NCBI GenBank assembly: GCA_910577995.1
Contig: CAJTND010000005.1
Span: 1-5,464, forward strand
Reading direction: 5' to 3'
DNA length: 5,464 nt
DNA from: an uncultured Christensenella sp.
Lineage (GTDB): Bacteria; Bacillota; Clostridia; Christensenellales; Pumilibacteraceae
In this document: one piece after another, positions 3,709 through 5,464 of the stretch
Layout of the letters: each line of letters opens with the position of its first letter
How positions within the stretch are numbered: position 1 is the first letter of the stretch
Notes under the pieces: generated by a model
Databases searched by the model: none
The model's input: only the letters and a program-made list of their open reading frames with translations
Told to the model about the DNA's origin: nothing
Translations under genes and position numbers: made by a program

Positions 3709-5464
3709 ATGAAGGCTTCCGCAACGCTCATGCGCAAAAGGATATTCATAGCGTTCGTCGCGCTCGCCGCGCTGTTTGCGGCGCTGATAGTACGGCTTAT
3801 ATTCATTCAGCTCATCGACGGCGAGGAACTGCGCACCAAGGCGGGCGAGCAGTGGTATCGCGACCTGCCGCTCAAAGCGGAGCGCGGCAAGATATTGGGT
3901 TCGGACGGGACTGTGCTCGCGGACAGCCGCGACGTGTTTACTCTGTACGCAAGACCCAACGCCGTCACGGACAAGCAAACGGCGGCGACGGAGATATCCG
4001 AGGCGCTCGGCATGAAGTACGAGAGCGTGCTCGACAAGCTGTCCTCGTCCGTCGGCGAGGTGACTATCAAGCGCAAGATCGAGGCTGAAACAGCGTACTC
4101 GCTCAGGGAAAAGAACATCGCGGGGCTGTACTATACGCTCGACACGCAGCGCAACTACCCTTACGGAAGCGCGCTTTCGCAGATACTCGGGTTTACGGGC
4201 ATAGACAACAACGGTCAGTCGGGGCTCGAGAGCTATTACGACAAGTACTTGACGGGCGTGGACGGCTATGCTTATACCTCGACGGACATAGCGGGGCGCG
4301 AGACCGAGGATACCGCGACGCGTTACGTGCCGAGCATACCCGGCTGTGATATAACGCTTACCGTCGACGCGAATATCCAGAGCTTTGCCGAGAGCGCGGT
4401 CAAAGCCGCGCAAACAGAGTTCTCGTCCAAGTCCGCATCGATGGTCGTCATGGATGTAAACACGGGCGGCATACTCGCGATGGCTAAGTCGCCGTCGTTC
4501 GATCTTAACGATCCGCCGCGCAACGATCTCGACCTGTTGAACGAACTGTCGCGCAACACGATGATAGTCGATATGTACGAGCCCGGCTCGACTTTTAAGA
4601 TATTCACGACGGCGGCGGCTATCGAGGCGGGCGTCGTGTCGGACAGCGACAGCTTTTTCTGCGCGGGCTCGCGCACGGTCGACGGTCAGCGCATACGCTG
4701 TTGGCGGTCGATAGGTCACGGCAGTCAGCACCTCGCCGAGGGCGTAAAAAATTCGTGTAACTGCGTGTTCATGGATCTTGCGCTTAGGCTCGGCACGGAC
4801 AGATTTTACGACGCGCTCGAAGGGTTCGGGCTGGGCAAAAAAACGGGCGTGGACTTTACGGGCGAGAGCTCGGGCATGCTCATGAACAAGAACAACGTCA
4901 AGACCGTCGACCTTGCGCGCATCGGGTTCGGTCAGGCGGTGGCGGTGACGCCCTTGCAGTTGATATCGGGCGTGTGCTCGGTCGTCAACGGCGGCACGCT
5001 GTACAAGCCGTATCTCGTTGAGTCCGTCGATTCGTACAACGGCATGAACGTAGCTAAGCGCGAGCCCGAGGCTGTGCGCCGCACGGTCAGCGAGGCGACC
5101 TCGGCGAAGATGCGCGAGTATCTGCGCGGCGTCGTCGACAGCGGCGGCGGTTCTAAGGCGGGCGTCGCCGGCTACGCGATAGGCGGCAAGACGGGCACGG
5201 CGCAAAAATATATCAGCGGCGGCGGTATCGCGCAGGGCAAGTACGTATCGTCGTTTATCGGCTTTGCGCCCGCGGACGATCCGAAGTACGCCGTGCTCAT
5301 GATAGTAGACGAGCCGCAGGGCTATATGTATTACGGCAGTCTTGTCGCCGCGCCGTATGCTGGCAGGGTGTTCGAGAGCATTTTCGATTATAAGAACATC
5401 GCGCCGACGGAACTGCCAGCGGTCGAGTACGCGCTCATGCCAAACGTTATAGGCATGGCGGCGG
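3709..5464 (+). CDS. spoVD: Class B penicillin-binding protein, SpoVD/FtsI type (transpeptidase), C-terminus beyond the window
   Basis: This membrane-anchored D,D-transpeptidase cross-links peptidoglycan at the septum or in the spore cortex. Its 585 visible residues show a short basic N-terminus, a membrane anchor (about 11-35), the dimerisation region with AERGKILGSDGTVLADS (57-73) and YPYGSALSQILGFTG (150-164), then the catalytic domain: EPGSTFK with Ser294 and Lys297, the S-C-N motif at 349-351, and GGKTGTAQ (492-499). The last residues, MPNVIGMAA, match the start of a PASTA domain, as found in Gram-positive PBP2B and SpoVD. C331 (in RCW) and C350 (in SCN) are 19 apart, like the redox-active pair recalled for B. 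subtilis SpoVD; C352 is an extra cysteine. The start is the ATG at 3709, after GAGGTGG; an in-frame GTG at 3688 has no comparable site. The gene follows a terminator by 85 bases. Whether it is the division PBP, the sporulation PBP or both cannot be decided here. Confidence 0.95.
   Translation, partial: MKASATLMRKRIFIAFVALAALFAALIVRLIFIQLIDGEELRTKAGEQWYRDLPLKAERGKILGSDGTVLADSRDVFTLYARPNAVTDKQTAATEISEALGMKYESVLDKLSSSVGEVTIKRKIEAETAYSLREKNIAGLYYTLDTQRNYPYGSALSQILGFTGIDNNGQSGLESYYDKYLTGVDGYAYTSTDIAGRETEDTATRYVPSIPGCDITLTVDANIQSFAESAVKAAQTEFSSKSASMVVMDVNTGGILAMAKSPSFDLNDPPRNDLDLLNELSRNTMIVDMYEPGSTFKIFTTAAAIEAGVVSDSDSFFCAGSRTVDGQRIRCWRSIGHGSQHLAEGVKNSCNCVFMDLALRLGTDRFYDALEGFGLGKKTGVDFTGESSGMLMNKNNVKTVDLARIGFGQAVAVTPLQLISGVCSVVNGGTLYKPYLVESVDSYNGMNVAKREPEAVRRTVSEATSAKMREYLRGVVDSGGGSKAGVAGYAIGGKTGTAQKYISGGGIAQGKYVSSFIGFAPADDPKYAVLMIVDEPQGYMYYGSLVAAPYAGRVFESIFDYKNIAPTELPAVEYALMPNVIGMAA

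Noticed and set aside
3622..5205. 527-codon open frame on the minus strand
   Set aside because: It is antisense to the PBP gene, which has all catalytic motifs. The frame is Arg/Val/Ala-rich low-complexity protein and crosses the terminator region.
1..5464. Mobile elements, CRISPR arrays, tRNA/rRNA genes, riboswitches, a new defence or biosynthetic system
   Set aside because: I found no transposase, integrase, terminal repeats, regularly spaced repeat array, tRNA-like fold or unexplained gene; every coding stretch fits a known family or the conserved division cluster.

Overview
The window reads as chromosomal DNA of a GC-rich, Gram-positive-type bacterium, most likely an uncultured member of the Clostridia. 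Three things point there: the gene order mraZ-rsmH-(FtsL-like)-PBP, which opens the division and cell wall (dcw) cluster; a class B PBP that appears to begin a PASTA domain where the window ends; and a cysteine-rich RsmH C-terminus of the Gram-positive type. The strong preference for ATA as the isoleucine codon in otherwise GC-rich genes is unusual and may help place the lineage. The taxonomic call is inference.

Layout: (1) 17-1216, minus strand, a PLP-dependent threonine ammonia-lyase with a C-terminal ACT-like domain. Its near-consensus promoter lies so close to the ATG that the mRNA is predicted to be leaderless. (2) 1217-1476, a divergent intergenic region with both promoters, a 9-bp inverted repeat, and three 10-bp-spaced repeats overlapping the mraZ -35 that look like a MraZ operator. 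(3) 1477-2798, plus strand, mraZ (TTG start) overlapping rsmH by ATGA. (4) 2811-3593, a single-pass membrane protein in the FtsL position with a cytoplasmic tail of about 150 residues. (5) 3598-3623, a strong intrinsic terminator inside the cluster. (6) 3709 to the window edge, a SpoVD/FtsI-type transpeptidase, cut at its C-terminus.

How the genes fit together: MraZ probably autoregulates the cluster through the repeats at its promoter. RsmH methylates 16S rRNA. The FtsL-like protein would help assemble and activate the septal machinery, and the PBP cross-links septal or spore peptidoglycan. The terminator before the PBP gene suggests it is expressed at a different level from mraZ-rsmH-ftsL. 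The threonine ammonia-lyase is a metabolic neighbour with no evident functional link.

I see no mobile element, CRISPR array, tRNA or rRNA, and no new multi-gene system. The points worth attention are regulatory (leaderless promoter, MraZ operator, internal terminator) and structural (long FtsL-like tail, SpoVD-like cysteine pair).
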